The translations under genes were made by a program, and so were the position numbers. From positions 1,798,001 to 1,862,000 of the forward strand of contig LR134389.1 of assembly GCA_900637675.1 (NCBI GenBank): a stretch of 64,000 nucleotides of DNA, in the 5' to 3' direction. A model generated the notes under the pieces. It ran no database searches and was not told where the DNA came from. It was given only the letters and a program-made list of their open reading frames with translations. Origin of the DNA: Streptococcus equi subsp. equi (GTDB lineage: Bacteria > Bacillota > Bacilli > Lactobacillales > Streptococcaceae). This document shows positions 30,087-41,407 of the stretch, one piece after another. The first letter of the stretch is position 1. Each line of letters opens with the position of its first letter.

Positions 30087-32075
30087 TTATGATAAGGATT
30101 TGTACAATTCAGTAGCATGCTCTACTGTAAAGCCATATTCTTCAAAGATACGATTGCCCGGTGCAGAAGCTCCCCATGTATCAATGGTCAGTGTTTTCCC
30201 TGCAAGGCCAACGTATTTTGCCCAGCCAAAGCTTGAGCCTGCTTCAATAGCTAGACGTTTTGTCACTGCTGCTGGTAGGATTTCCTCCTTGTAGGAAGCT
30301 GGCTGCTCATCAAAGATATTTTGTGATGGCATTGATACCACACGCACATGGATACCATCTGCTGCAAGAGCGGCTTGAGTATCCATTGCTAGCTTGACTT
30401 CAGAGCCGGTTGCAATGATAATCCCATCAAGGTCACCCTTTGCCTCTGACAGGATATAAGCTCCCTTATTAAGGCCATCTTCTGCCAATTCCTTAGTACC
30501 TTCAAGTACAGGAAGGTTTTGACGTGTTAAGACAAGCATTGTCGGACGGTCTGTCTCAGCGATCGCACGCTTCCAAGCAGCGTTTGTTTCATTGCCGTCA
30601 GCTGGACGAATAACGTTCAGATTTGGCATTGATCGAACACTAGCTAGCTGCTCGATTGGCTCATGGGTCGGACCATCTTCACCAACCGCGATAGAATCAT
30701 GCGTCATGACATAAACCGTTGGTAGCTGCTGCAAGGCTGCCATACGAACCGCTGGCAATAGGTAGTTTGAAAAGACAAAGAAGGTTCCGCCATAAACACG
30801 TGTTCCACCATGAAGGGCAATACCGTTCATCGCTGCTGCCATTGCAAATTCGCGTACGCCAAACCAGATGTTACGACCAGCATAATGACCCGGCTGGAAG
30901 TCTGTCTCAGCCTTAACCATGGTATTGTTAGAGGCAGAAAGGTCAGCTGAGCCTCCCCAGAAGGCTGGCACCTGCTCAGAGATTTGTTGGATAGCCTGCT
31001 GGCTAGAAACACGACTGGCTACTGCTGTGCCAAGCTCGTGAGCTTGCAACTCAACCTCTGCCGCCTCATTAGCAAAGGCTTTTTTGTATTCGGCTGCTAA
31101 CTCAGGGTATGCTGCTTCATAAGCTGCAAATAGGTCATTCCATGCCTGCTCAGCCTGCTCACCACGCGCCTGAAGGCCTTGTCTAAAGCGCTCAGTCACC
31201 TCTTGCGGCACCTCAAAATCAGCATGGGTCCATTGATAAGATTTCTTAGCAAAGGCAATGCCTTCTGCACCAAGCGGAGCCCCATGAACAGCTGAAGTTC
31301 CTTGCTTTTCAGCACCAAAGCCAATGATTGTCTTTACTTCAATAATGGTTGGCTTTTCAGTCTCTGCCTTAGCTTCCTCGATAGCTTTAGCAATGGCCTC
31401 TAGGTCGTTGCCGTCTTTAACAAGGATATGCTGCCAGCCGTAAGCTTCAAAACGCCCCTTGACGTCTTCTGTGAAGGCCATTGAGGTTGGGCCATCAAGC
31501 GAAATATCGTTTGAATCATATAGCAAGACAAGCTTACCAAGCTTCAAGTGACCTGCCAGACTGGCTGCCTCCTGACTGACACCCTCCATAAGGTCTCCGT
31601 CACCATTTAGAGCATAGGTATAGTGGTCTACAATATCAAAGCCAGGTCTATTGAACTTAGCTGCTAAGTGTGCCTCTGCCATAGCCATACCAACTGCATT
31701 GGCAACTCCTTGTCCTAAAGGCCCTGTGGTTGCCTCAACGCCATCTGTATGATTGACCTCTGGGTGACCTGGTGTTTTAGAGCCCCATTGACGGAAGTTC
31801 TTAAGATCCTCAATAGACACATCATAGCCTGCTAGGTGCAACAGGCTGTAAAGCATGGCACTACCATGACCTGCTGATAGGATAAAGCGGTCTCTATTTG
31901 ACCAACGGCGGCTTGTCTTTGGATTGACTGTCATAACATGATTCCATAGCACATAAGCCATCGGCGCCGCCCCCATCGGCAAACCTGGATGCCCAGAATT
32001 TGCTGCTTGAATAGCGTCCATTGATAGAGTACGAACAGTATTAACTGCCAGCTGATCAATTGCATCAAATGTCAT
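30087..32075 (-). CDS. tkt: Transketolase
   Basis: A 662-aa thiamine-diphosphate enzyme that moves two-carbon units between sugar phosphates in the non-oxidative pentose phosphate pathway. The TPP-binding [16 protein letters not shown] is near residue 155. The N-terminal [18 protein letters not shown] and the pyrimidine-domain [16 protein letters not shown] are family blocks. Monocistronic, with its own upstream region; an fsa-like aldolase that can supply the same pool lies 380 bp away. Confidence 0.97.
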   Translation of the reverse strand: MTFDAIDQLAVNTVRTLSMDAIQAANSGHPGLPMGAAPMAYVLWNHVMTVNPKTSRRWSNRDRFILSAGHGSAMLYSLLHLAGYDVSIEDLKNFRQWGSKTPGHPEVNHTDGVEATTGPLGQGVANAVGMAMAEAHLAAKFNRPGFDIVDHYTYALNGDGDLMEGVSQEAASLAGHLKLGKLVLLYDSNDISLDGPTSMAFTEDVKGRFEAYGWQHILVKDGNDLEAIAKAIEEAKAETEKPTIIEVKTIIGFGAEKQGTSAVHGAPLGAEGIAFAKKSYQWTHADFEVPQEVTERFRQGLQARGEQAEQAWNDLFAAYEAAYPELAAEYKKAFANEAAEVELQAHELGTAVASRVSSQQAIQQISEQVPAFWGGSADLSASNNTMVKAETDFQPGHYAGRNIWFGVREFAMAAAMNGIALHGGTRVYGGTFFVFSNYLLPAVRMAALQQLPTVYVMTHDSIAVGEDGPTHEPIEQLASVRSMPNLNVIRPADGNETNAAWKRAIAETDRPTMLVLTRQNLPVLEGTKELAEDGLNKGAYILSEAKGDLDGIIIATGSEVKLAMDTQAALAADGIHVRVVSMPSQNIFDEQPASYKEEILPAAVTKRLAIEAGSSFGWAKYVGLAGKTLTIDTWGASAPGNRIFEEYGFTVEHATELYKSLS

Positions 32076-32458
32076 AAGTAAAACCTCTCTGTGTATTACA
32101 ACTAAAAATTAAACGTTTTCCATTGTCTATTGTAACATAAAAGTAAACTGATTTTTAACAAAATCCTATAAAGTCCTTAAATTCTTATCTAGCAATAAGC
32201 ATTGCTGTTCCTAGCTTTTTGTGATTGACAGCTGTCTTAGATAGAGCACCTATGCTCATAAGAAAAAGCAAGCCTAGCTGTTGCCAGCTAAGCAAGCATT
32301 CCTCTTTGGTACCTCCCTTTGGCTACAGTAAGCGCCAGCTGCCTGTTAATTCTAGCGCAACAGCAAAGCACCAGCTGATCCTGCCACCTACAAATAGCTA
32401 ATCCCAAACTAACCGCTACAGCCACATTAGAATATAAGGAGAGCTCTATGCTCTTAGC
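32076..32458. other. Intergenic 383 bp, no gene seen
   Basis: It holds the tkt promoter side and the 3' side of the aldolase gene. An imperfect inverted repeat (GCTTGC...AGCT / AGCT...GCTTGC) near 32268-32297 is the only structure noted. Confidence 0.4.
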
Positions 32459-33103
32459 CTATTTTTTAAAGGAAGCCCAATCCTCCATAAAGGTCTTTAA
32501 GCCATTTGTTGTCAATGGGTGCTCAGTCATCTTCGCAAATAATGGATCTGGAATGGTTGCAATGTGTGCCCCTAGCTGTGCAACAGCTTCAACATGGGCA
32601 GCTGTCCGAATGCTGGCTGCGATGATTTCTGCTTGGAAGCCATACAAATCAATGATCCCACGCAAATCACTAATAAGCTGATAAGGATCTGCTCCAATAT
32701 CCTCTAAGCGACCAATAAATGGACTGATATAGGTCGCACCAGCCTTCATGGCCATTAGTCCCTGACTAACTGTAAAAATAAGCGTCACATTTGTTTTGAT
32801 GCCTTCTTGTGACAAGACATTAGTTGCTTTTAAGCCCTCTGTCGTCATCGGAATTTTCACGACCACATTGTCATGCCACTTGGCAATGTTCCTAGCCTCT
32901 GCAATCATTTCCTCTGCGGTTAGTCCGGTGACCTCTGCACTGATAGGGCCGTCCACAATCTCACAGATTTCCTTGATAACTGTCTCAAAATCACGACCCT
33001 CACGCGAGATAATGCTAGGGTTTGTGGTAACACCGTCCACAACACCAAGCTCATTAATCGCACGAATTGCCTCTACATTTGCTGTGTCTAAGAAAAATTT
33101 CAT
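32459..33103 (-). CDS. fsa: Transaldolase-like / fructose-6-phosphate aldolase
   Basis: A 214-aa small class I aldolase of the TalC/FSA family. The Schiff-base lysine lies in VVVKIPMT near residue 83, and [11 protein letters not shown] at the start is typical. The reaction is either transaldolase transfer or fructose-6-phosphate cleavage to dihydroxyacetone and glyceraldehyde-3-phosphate; the sequence alone does not separate them. The upstream neighbour is glpK, so a role in dihydroxyacetone or glycerol use is plausible. Confidence 0.88.
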   Translation of the reverse strand: MKFFLDTANVEAIRAINELGVVDGVTTNPSIISREGRDFETVIKEICEIVDGPISAEVTGLTAEEMIAEARNIAKWHDNVVVKIPMTTEGLKATNVLSQEGIKTNVTLIFTVSQGLMAMKAGATYISPFIGRLEDIGADPYQLISDLRGIIDLYGFQAEIIAASIRTAAHVEAVAQLGAHIATIPDPLFAKMTEHPLTTNGLKTFMEDWASFKK

Positions 33104-33276
33104 CTTAACCTCCGTTAATTAGTCTGTTATCAGTCATTGAACAGCATGACGCTGTTTACCGTCTACATTATCATTATAAAAGTCACTCTTAGGATATAAA
33201 AGACCAAGTATCACACAGTCTAGTGTTCAAAACTAGACCTAGCTATGGGACTCTGTTTCTTTAAAAGGCTTGATTC

Positions 33277-34794
<1,518 letters not shown>

Positions 34795-34826
34795 CTATCG
34801 CTGCTGAGATAGGCTCTCTCAATCAT

Positions 34827-34840
34827 AGCAAGCGCTTTCT
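34827..34840 (-). promoter_or_regulatory. Candidate cre (CcpA) site of glpK
   Basis: On the minus strand AGAAAGCGCTTGCT, close to the cre consensus TGWAANCGNTNWCA with the central CG preserved. It sits directly downstream of a TATAAT -10 box (34847-34852), a position that blocks transcription when glucose is present. Confidence 0.6.
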
Positions 34841-35043
34841 ACTCTATTATACAACATTTACAGCCCATAGCCTATCCTTCTAGTCATAAAAGTATCACTC
34901 TGCCAAATCCTAAGCTGATAATGCCTATCATTTCAACTAAACAGCCCTTATCACAGCCAAATACCAGCAACAAAGGCGGGCTATAGGCTAGCGCCTAAAT
35001 GGCTGCCAACAAGCTCCAGCTCTATCAGGCACAACAAGGAACA

Positions 35044-35082
35044 ACAAAAAACCTAAGCCCTTTTAGCATATAAAGGCTTAGG
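35044..35082 (-). terminator. Terminator of the PepSY lipoprotein gene
   Basis: On the minus strand, a CCTAAGCCTTTA / TAAAAGGGCTTAGG stem (one mismatch) followed by TTTTTT. Confidence 0.85.
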
Positions 35083-35121
35083 AATGTTACAGGCTTTTAT
35101 CACATAAGCGGTGATAGCTTT

Positions 35122-35715
35122 TTAATCGTAAACAGGCTCAGAGGACTTTTCTAAAATATCTCCACTATTAGCATCAATAGTATAGCTGTACTCCTGATCC
35201 TTGGCGTCAAACTCAATATCGTAGACCACCCTACCGTCGTCTGTTTCTTTCGTCAGCTTTAGCCTTTGGGCGTCAGCTGCTGTGATTGAGGCGTCCTTAA
35301 AAGCAAGCTCCTTGGCCTTGTCCTCTGAAATGCCAGCTGCTTGATCAGCCTGACCACCAGCTGCTTGAGCTGAAGCAGGAGCCTCAGTGATTGGCTCAGA
35401 GGATTTTTCTAGGATCTCACCGGTATTAGCGTCAATGGTATAGCTATACTCCTGATCCTTAGCATCAAACTCAATATCATAGACCACTCTACCATCGTCT
35501 GTTTCTTTCGTCAGCTTGAGCCTTTGAGCGTCAGCTGCTGTGATTGAGGCGTCCTTAAAGGCAAGTTCCTTGGCCTTGTCCTCTGAAACACTTGCCTTCC
35601 TATGATTCTGAGCACTGCCATTTTGACCTAGAGCCTGATTCTGTTGACGACAAGCTGATAGGCTGATTAAGGATAGACTCGTAAGAGCTATTACTGAAAG
35701 TTTTTTGATTATCAT
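35122..35715 (-). CDS. Lipoprotein with two tandem PepSY domains
   Basis: A 197-aa surface lipoprotein. The signal peptide ends in the lipobox LSAC (Cys near residue 22). Two PepSY domains follow, each about 65 residues (SEDKAKELAFKDASITAADA to ANTGEILEKSSEP) and almost identical in protein and DNA (258-bp period), joined by an Ala/Gln-rich linker. PepSY domains commonly inhibit proteases or act as propeptide-like modules; the target here is unknown. It is a single-gene unit with its own terminator. Confidence 0.9.
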   Translation of the reverse strand: MIIKKLSVIALTSLSLISLSACRQQNQALGQNGSAQNHRKASVSEDKAKELAFKDASITAADAQRLKLTKETDDGRVVYDIEFDAKDQEYSYTIDANTGEILEKSSEPITEAPASAQAAGGQADQAAGISEDKAKELAFKDASITAADAQRLKLTKETDDGRVVYDIEFDAKDQEYSYTIDANSGDILEKSSEPVYD

Positions 35716-36053
35716 TGTATTGACCTTCCGTCTTTATTCATCTTATTTCCTCTAGTATACATTAAATAATCTGATTTTACAATTTTAAAGCGCTAAAACT
35801 CTCTTAACCAGGCTTACTCCCTTATATGATAACCCCCAAAGAGCCCATAAGGTAAAGGTAAGGACTTTGCTATCCCTCAACCAAGAATAGATCACCCAGC
35901 CGAATAAAAAAAGCAATTATTGGTAGAATGAGAAGAATTATTTTGGTCTTATTTATTGCCTTCACCAGCTATCAATCACTATTTAATGACCATTTTGGTA
36001 TGAACCCTCACTGCCACTCACTATCTGACACCAAGCTACTTTTAAGTACCAGC
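35716..36053. other. Intergenic, no gene seen
   Basis: About 340 bp between the PepSY gene and the decayed bacteriocin copy, AT-rich and without a coding frame. Confidence 0.35.
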
Positions 36054-36165
36054 ATCGATGTTTCTTACACCTCCAGTGCGTATCCATAGCCGACCTTCAG
36101 CATTTACCAGCATTTCTGATTGATTACAAATACTCCCTAAACTGTTGAAAAAGTATCTAAACGAA
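36054..36165 (-). pseudogene. Remnant of a second double-glycine bacteriocin gene with its promoter
   Basis: On the minus strand a regulator-type direct repeat (36135-36161) and the leader block GGGAGTATTTG(T)AATCAAT are followed by AGAAATGCTGGTAAATGCTG and then GAAGGTCGG. This matches the upstream bacteriocin gene, where GAAATGCTTGCTAGCTTTG and GAAGGAGG encode EMLASFEGG. The start region and 5' leader are deleted and only about 25 codons of unrelated frame follow. I read it as a decayed paralogue. Confidence 0.55.
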
Positions 36166-36181
36166 CCATACAAAACTTAAT

Positions 36182-36382
36182 TTACCTTTTTTCTATATAA
36201 ATAGCTAAAAAACATAGTAAGGTCACAAGGGATATAAGATTTACATTGCTTATAGTAGTCGATAAGAAATAAAAAATTAAAAAAATAAAGTAAGAAGCCC
36301 CTTCTTTGCCCCTCTTAGCACTGTCAACCAGTATATAGATAAAAATTAAAGCATAAAGACCTGAAAAAGTAATCAATAACAT
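36182..36382 (-). CDS. Small membrane protein, candidate bacteriocin immunity
   Basis: A 66-aa protein with about two to three hydrophobic segments (1-18, 30-44, 48-62) and a basic KRGKEG loop, starting immediately after the 36583 bacteriocin stop codon. The position right behind a bacteriocin gene and the size fit a dedicated membrane immunity protein, but there is no family match I can name. Confidence 0.55.
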   Translation of the reverse strand: MLLITFSGLYALIFIYILVDSAKRGKEGASYFIFLIFYFLSTTISNVNLISLVTLLCFLAIYIEKR

Positions 36383-36583
36383 CTAATTTACCTTATATGC
36401 CAAGCATGCTCCTAAAGCAGTAAAGCCGTCTATACATACTCCTTTTAGCACCGGATGAGGTATTTTGCAAAATGTAATTCCTGTCTTGAGACCTCCTAAT
36501 CCCCCGATAACAGCATTACCTGCTGCATTTCCTCCTGAAATATCTTGCATTTCACTTATTGCTAATGCTCTATAATGTTCCAT
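36383..36583 (-). CDS. Class II (double-glycine) bacteriocin precursor
   Basis: A 66-aa peptide. The leader MEHYRALAISEMQDISGG ends in the GG cleavage site of C39-peptidase transporters. The mature part is Gly/Ala-rich (NAAGNAVIGGLGGLKTG) with three cysteines, the look of a Blp-type two-peptide bacteriocin. The start at 36583 was chosen for AGGAGG 9 nt upstream. It follows the 36797 gene by 58 bp, suggesting a pair. No transporter or peptide-pheromone system is in the window, so processing must rely on one elsewhere. Confidence 0.8.
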   Translation of the reverse strand: MEHYRALAISEMQDISGGNAAGNAVIGGLGGLKTGITFCKIPHPVLKGVCIDGFTALGACLAYKVN

Positions 36584-36641
36584 TTCTATTATCCTCCTAA
36601 AACAAGGTTCCAAACTCAGAATCTTTCTGTTTTTCTCATTT

Positions 36642-36797
36642 CTAAAAGCCTCCTGTGACACCAATAGATCCACAAGCTACTCCACATACTGGAAATCCAA
36701 GTGCTGCGCCTGCACTTCCTGCTCCAATCACACCTGACACATTGGCAGCCCAATTATTTTTTCCTCCTTCAAAGCTAGCAAGCATTTCTGTAGCCAT
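36642..36797 (-). CDS. Class II (double-glycine) bacteriocin precursor, leader possibly damaged
   Basis: A 51-aa peptide. The short leader MATEMLASFEGG ends in GG and is followed by KNNWAANVSGVIGAGSAGAA and a Gly-rich core with two cysteines (FPVCGVACGSIG), similar to BlpM-type peptides. There is no Shine-Dalgarno at the start. The in-frame codons directly upstream read FDVM, as in longer Blp leaders, but are cut off by a TAA, while GGGAG lies about 29 nt upstream. The gene may be expressed poorly or be losing its leader. Confidence 0.65.
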   Translation of the reverse strand: MATEMLASFEGGKNNWAANVSGVIGAGSAGAALGFPVCGVACGSIGVTGGF

Positions 36798-36906
36798 TAC
36801 GTCAAATTATTGTATTGATTGCAAATACTCCCTAAAAATCGATGTTGTCCAGTTGCAACCTTGACATATTTAGTATAACGCTTTTTTTGTAAAACATTCC
36901 TCCATA

Positions 36907-36934
36907 TCCTAAACAGTCGTTGAAACGTCCTAAA
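36907..36934 (-). promoter_or_regulatory. LytTR-type (BlpR/SilA-like) direct repeat
   Basis: Two TTTAGGA repeats on the minus strand, 21 bp apart (36907-36913 and 36928-36934), that is two helical turns, upstream of a TATACT -10 box. The spacing fits ComE, BlpR or SilA response regulators, which control such bacteriocins. A related pair lies at 36135-36161. Confidence 0.6.
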
Positions 36935-37089
36935 TGGGAGCATTTTTTTCGTTTAAGACTGCAAAGTGACCATTAAGGGAAGGCGTGAAGCGACAAGCCT
37001 GTGGCTTTAGGAACCTTAAAAACATTAAAAGCAAGCTTCTCATTGCTATTAACAACACAAAAAAAGCACCAGTCTGGTCCTCACTAGGT

Positions 37090-37128
37090 ACTAGTTATCA
37101 GTCACCCCCCTAAAGTTGACAAGAAGCC
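37090..37128. mobile_element. ISL3-type end remnant
   Basis: A stretch with TAGTTATCAGTCACCC and GTTGACA that closely matches 52938-52976. It looks like the end of an ISL3-family element left without a transposase. The rest of 36.93-37.30 kb holds no gene. Confidence 0.5.
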
Positions 37129-37302
37129 AAAAAAAGAGAACTGACTAGCTCTCTTAGTGTGCAGACAAATCTATCTGCTTACATTAATGACAATTCTCAG
37201 AAGTGCAAAAGACAGCTATTAGCCCTTACTTGAGTACCTCTCCTTTGCTTGGCCTACTAGAGATTCTCTCAATCAGGCGACTAGTCCGGATTAAAAGCCA
37301 GT

Positions 37303-38169
37303 CTAGCCAAGCCCATGAAATTGCTGATAGAGCTCTTGGCGATTCACCTTATAGTCTTTGGCGATTGTCTTGATCGCCTGATTAGGCTTCATGCCAGCAG
37401 CAATAGCCTGTTGAACAAGTGCTAGCAGATCCAAATCCTCAGCAGGCTCTGATGCGTCAGCTTGATTGGCACCTGCCACAATCAATAGACACTCACCCTT
37501 GAGTGGATGGTCTGCTAGATAGGTCAAGACCTCTGAAATCTGACCACGCTGGTATTCCTCAAAAAGCTTGGTTAACTCTCTCACCAGCACCACCTGGCGA
37601 TCCCCATAGCAGGCCAGCAGGTTTGTTAGCGTATCCTTAACACGATAAGGAGATTCATAAAAGATTTGAGTCTCTGGATAATCTGCCTTAGTCATCAAAA
37701 ATGCCCTTTGCTGCCCAGCTTTTCTTGGCAAAAAGCCATAAAACAGATGGGGCTGGGGCGCCAAGCCACTAGCAATGAGGCCGGTAATGCCCGCAGAAGC
37801 ACCCGGCAAAGCAACAACAGTAATATCTCGATCAATAGCTGCTCTGACTAGCTCATGACCAGGATCTGAAATAGAGGGCATACCAGCATCGGAGACCTGA
37901 GCCAATGACCTTCCAGCCAACAACAGGTCCAGCAAATCTGGAATTTTATCATAAGCATTATGCTCATGAAAGCTTACCTGCTTTGTCTTTATCCCAAAAT
38001 GCTTGAGCAACAGACCAGTATTTCTCGTATCCTCTGCACAGATAATATCCACCTCTTTTAGAACATTGACCGCTCTAAAGGTCATATCCTCTAGGTTACC
38101 AATAGGGGTAGGCACCAGATAGAGAACCCCTGACTCTTTTTCTTCCTTGAAGCTCTTTTGGATTTGCAT
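37303..38169 (-). CDS. rsmI: 16S rRNA (cytidine1402-2'-O)-methyltransferase
   Basis: A 288-aa SAM-dependent methyltransferase of the tetrapyrrole-methylase fold that modifies the ribose of C1402 in 16S rRNA, the same nucleotide that RsmH methylates. GVLYLVPTPIGNLEDMTFRA, CAEDTRNT, SDAGMPSISDPG and LPGASAGITGL are diagnostic. It is the last gene of the tmk-holB-ricT-yabA-rsmI run, 4 bp after yabA. Confidence 0.96.
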   Translation of the reverse strand: MQIQKSFKEEKESGVLYLVPTPIGNLEDMTFRAVNVLKEVDIICAEDTRNTGLLLKHFGIKTKQVSFHEHNAYDKIPDLLDLLLAGRSLAQVSDAGMPSISDPGHELVRAAIDRDITVVALPGASAGITGLIASGLAPQPHLFYGFLPRKAGQQRAFLMTKADYPETQIFYESPYRVKDTLTNLLACYGDRQVVLVRELTKLFEEYQRGQISEVLTYLADHPLKGECLLIVAGANQADASEPAEDLDLLALVQQAIAAGMKPNQAIKTIAKDYKVNRQELYQQFHGLG

Positions 38170-38173
38170 GACT

Positions 38174-38497
38174 CTACTTTCTATCTAATAGCTCTCGACA
38201 AAACATACACTCTTCATCATTTTCACGACGTTGCCCATAGAAAAAATTGCAGATATGAAAGCCCTCATCATAAATGCCCTCCAAGTGGTCCTTGCCCTGC
38301 TTAGAAGAGGTCTTGGCCAGATTTTCGTGCTCCAATTGACTCAAGCGCTCACGTAATTTGGTGTTTTCAAGCCTAAGGATAGTATTTTCCTCTACGAGTC
38401 CTTGGACCTGCTTTTTCATTGCTTCAATTTCAGCTAAAGTCACCATCAGGTTTTGTGAAAAGCCATCAAAAGCGTCAAACAGTTCTTTTTTATTCAC
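38174..38497 (-). CDS. yabA: Initiation control protein YabA
   Basis: A 107-aa negative regulator of replication initiation that bridges DnaA and the DnaN clamp. It has an N-terminal coiled coil (about residues 10-60, [19 protein letters not shown]) and a C-terminal zinc module with FHICNFFYG and ECMFCREL, which supply the metal-binding His and Cys. It overlaps ricT by 8 bp and lies in the cluster with tmk and holB, as in other Firmicutes. Confidence 0.95.
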   Translation of the reverse strand: MNKKELFDAFDGFSQNLMVTLAEIEAMKKQVQGLVEENTILRLENTKLRERLSQLEHENLAKTSSKQGKDHLEGIYDEGFHICNFFYGQRRENDEECMFCRELLDRK

Positions 38498-39289
38498 TAA
38501 CTTTAACCTCCTCTAAAGCATAGGTTACCAAGGCCAGCTGGTCCTTAAAGCGAACCTGAATGGTATCTGTAAAAAGATCAATTCCTGCAACCTCACCTGG
38601 TCCCTGCGCTGTTCTTACTATAGTACCATAATCAGGAAATTTTTTCTTACTTTCTTGATAAAAATCGTCCTCATATTGTAGGCAGCACAGCAAGCGACCG
38701 CAGCAGCCCAAAGACTTTGCCGAATGCAAGGACAGCCCTTGATGTTTTAGCATTTTGATTGAGACTGGAGGAAACTCTCCTAAAAAGCTTGAACAGCATA
38801 GTGGGCGACCACAGGGACCCAGCCCTCCATAAACCCTTGCCTCCTCACGACTATTAATCTGACGCAGCTCAATCCTTGTCTTGAAATAGGCAGCCAAATC
38901 CTTGAGGAGCTGGCGAAAATCAACACGCTCCTGAGCGGTAAAGGTAATCAAAACATAACGTCTCTCAAGGGAGAAAACAATGTCAACCAAGGTCATGTCT
39001 AAGCCATTTCTGTCAATCATCTCTGCTACTTTTGCTTTGACTGGGCTGCTAGCTGAAGGTTTTGCTGGTAAGCCTTGTAGTCCATGTCATTGGCAGGTCT
39101 CAAAACAGAGGGCATATCCTTTGGCAGGTCGTCCTTACAAAAGCTTTTTATCGGAGAATTGACCACTGCCAATCGACTGCCCTTGCCATCAGATATGACA
39201 AGCTTGGTTTGCACAGGAAAGGCCTGATCGGTTTGAACGTACCTGACAGAGCAGGTGTCACAATATTTAATTCCAATCGTACTTATCAT
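38490..39289 (-). CDS. ricT: RicT/YaaT PSP1-domain protein, frameshifted by one base
   Basis: A regulatory protein of the RicT (YaaT) family that acts with RicA/RicF-like partners on RNase Y-linked RNA processing in B. subtilis. The C-terminal PSP1 domain carries [20 protein letters not shown] and [12 protein letters not shown], the cysteines that hold an iron-sulfur cluster. The frame breaks at 39036-39038. One extra A joins [14 protein letters not shown] to [14 protein letters not shown] and gives a single 266-aa product. The start overlaps the holB stop (ATGA). Confidence 0.85.
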
Positions 39290-40158
39290 GAAATCACCAT
39301 ATATTCTAACGTATTTTGAAAGCTGACATTGCTTTGCCACATAAGTCTAGCCTGATAAACAGCCTCCAGATAGGTAAAAGCATTTTGTCGACTGTAGTCC
39401 TTCGCCAAGATTAAGGTTAAAAGAGTTAGTGCCATGTCCTGCTCCTCTTTTCCTCTGCTAGCTGAACCAAGCGATTAAGCTCCAGATAAGCCTGTTCCTT
39501 ATCCTGAAACCAGATGGAAACAAAACGCTCAGCCTGCGCCATCAGCTCCAACAGCCTGGTGTTTTCAGAAAAAGCGGTAAGCTGCTGGGCATTGGCTGCT
39601 AATCTGGCTAAGAGGTCTGCTTGATGTTTCAAAAGCCCCTTTTTTGGGCCAGCTCAGAGAGGTAGTGCTCATCTTTTGGAAAGTGAAAAACCTGTGTACG
39701 GCTCTTGATCGTTGGTAGGACCTGATTGTCATCATTCGTTAGTAAAAACATATAGCAATCCCCTTGTGGCTCTTCTATATATTTTAAAATGCTGTTAGCT
39801 GCATTGACATGCATCTTATCACAATCCTTAATGATAAAAACCTGCCGCCTGCCCTCATAGCCGGTCTGCGAAAAATTTGTCATCATTTCTTTGACGGTAT
39901 CAGTCTTGATAAGCTGACCGACAGGCTCTAAGATGGTGACATCTGAAAAGTCATTGTGCTCAATCAGCTGGCAAGCACGACAGTGATGACAAGGAGCATT
40001 GCCTCTTTTTTGTTCGCAAAAAGAGTCTTGGCTAAAAAAAGAGCCATGTCAAAATTGGCAAAATCACCTGAAAAGAGGTAGGCATGATTTAGACGTTTTT
40101 TTTGCAAAATCTCTTGAAAGGCCTGATAGACCCTAGGAGCCTTTTGAGCCAAATCCAT
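39286..40158 (-). CDS. holB: DNA polymerase III delta' subunit, frameshifted three times
   Basis: The clamp-loader subunit that works with DnaX and HolA to load the sliding clamp. Single-base deletions in A runs at 40006-40011, 39640-39645 and 39448-39451 split it into four open pieces. Restoring one A at each site gives a 291-aa protein with the zinc-binding CHHCRACQL, NAANSILKYIEEP, SRTQVFHFP and the C-terminal SNVSFQNTLEYM. Each repair changes the frame in the same direction. As this gene is essential, the breaks are probably sequencing errors rather than decay. It follows tmk by 13 bp. Confidence 0.85.
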
Positions 40159-40171
40159 TCCTAACCTCCTG

Positions 40172-40807
40172 CTATGCTTGACTGTGTGTGATAATGGCAG
40201 CTAAAGCCGCTGACACAACGCTTTCTAAGTCCTGTGATGCATCAATCTTGACAATACGCTGGGGATTTTCCAAAGCCAGCTCCAGATAGCCCTTACGAAC
40301 ACGCTGGTGCAAATCTAATTGCTCAAGATCAAGACGATTGATCTCTCGCTCAGTATTTTGTGCAATCCTTGCCAATCCAAGCTCTGAGGGCACATCAAAA
40401 TACAGGGTTAAATCAGGGTCAACACCATCTGTTGCAAAATGATTGAGCCATTGAATGGCTTGCTTATCCAGCCCTCTTCCGGCGCCTTGATAAGCAACTG
40501 AACTGTCAATAAAACGATCCACCAAAACCAAGTGTCCTGACTCAAGAGCTGGCATGATCTTTTCAACCAAATGCTGCCTTCTTGCTGCAATATAGAGCAG
40601 CAGCTCTGTTTTATCGTCCATGGTCGTGTGACTGACATCTAAGATCAGCTGACGAATCTTCTCAGCAATCGCAACGCCTCCAGGCTCTCTCGTTGTTACA
40701 ATGGTTTGTCCTAGAGCTGCCTGTAAGAGTGGCACCAGTCTTTCCAGCACCGTTGTTTTTCCTGCTCCGTCTGGACCTTCAAACGTTATTAATTTTCCTC
40801 TAGTCAT
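40172..40807 (-). CDS. tmk: Thymidylate kinase
   Basis: A 211-aa kinase converting dTMP to dTDP. The P-loop [11 protein letters not shown] is near residue 9, the DR(F) motif lies in [15 protein letters not shown] and the substrate loop is near TREPGG. The start at 40807 ([11 protein letters not shown]) was chosen for AAAGGAA upstream; a longer in-frame start at 40870 adds an atypical N-terminal extension. It heads the tmk-holB-ricT-yabA-rsmI operon. Confidence 0.96.
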   Translation of the reverse strand: MTRGKLITFEGPDGAGKTTVLERLVPLLQAALGQTIVTTREPGGVAIAEKIRQLILDVSHTTMDDKTELLLYIAARRQHLVEKIMPALESGHLVLVDRFIDSSVAYQGAGRGLDKQAIQWLNHFATDGVDPDLTLYFDVPSELGLARIAQNTEREINRLDLEQLDLHQRVRKGYLELALENPQRIVKIDASQDLESVVSAALAAIITHSQA

Positions 40808-41122
40808 CTTTATTCCTTTGTTTATCGTTACCTCTATTTTACCAAAATTTGCCTGAAAAAGCACTGCCAATTCATTGGGCAGTGCCAGATCAGAAAAAAG
40901 CCTTTTTGTGCTGCCTTTTAGGCGATAGGAATAAAAAGCCAGCCCTCAAAGCAGCAGCCTAAGACTTGTGCCTCACACCTCAAAGCCTATGAGCAGCCAC
41001 TCGATAAATGACAATCGTCTCAGCTCTTATTTTCTTTGCCTAAGCAAGCCAGCAGGGCTGATCCATCAGCTTTGAGCAATTGATGAGCTAAGACATGCTA
41101 TATAAGACAGGATCAGGCCTAC

Positions 41123-41407
41123 TTAGCCCTGCTCAGGTAGGGCTTGAGGCTCTAGAGGCTCACGATGTAAATTCCCAACAAAATCACAATCAATGTCATC
41201 AAAGGCTGATACCTTCACCTCTTTGACAAATGTTAGCCGACTAATGTCCTTTAGCTTTTCTTCCATGTCCTCTTTATTGATGTAAATAACAAGGTATCGA
41301 GAACGCCTGGAATGGTAGTACAAGTCACCATATTTCATCACTTTTCTAGCGTCTCGATTGTAATACAGGTAGATAACCAGCCCAATTCTCTGCTGTTTTT
41401 GAAACAT
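41123..41407 (-). CDS. ylbG: YlbG family protein (DUF2129 / UPF0298)
   Basis: A 94-aa basic protein with [33 protein letters not shown] and [15 protein letters not shown], the conserved core of YlbG. No biochemical function is established. It directly abuts ylbF, as in many Firmicutes, so the two are likely coexpressed from the ylbF promoter. Confidence 0.88.
   Translation of the reverse strand: MFQKQQRIGLVIYLYYNRDARKVMKYGDLYYHSRRSRYLVIYINKEDMEEKLKDISRLTFVKEVKVSAFDDIDCDFVGNLHREPLEPQALPEQG

Noticed and set aside
39286..40158. Three separate small genes in place of holB
   Set aside because: The pieces join into one standard HolB protein when one A is restored at each of three runs.
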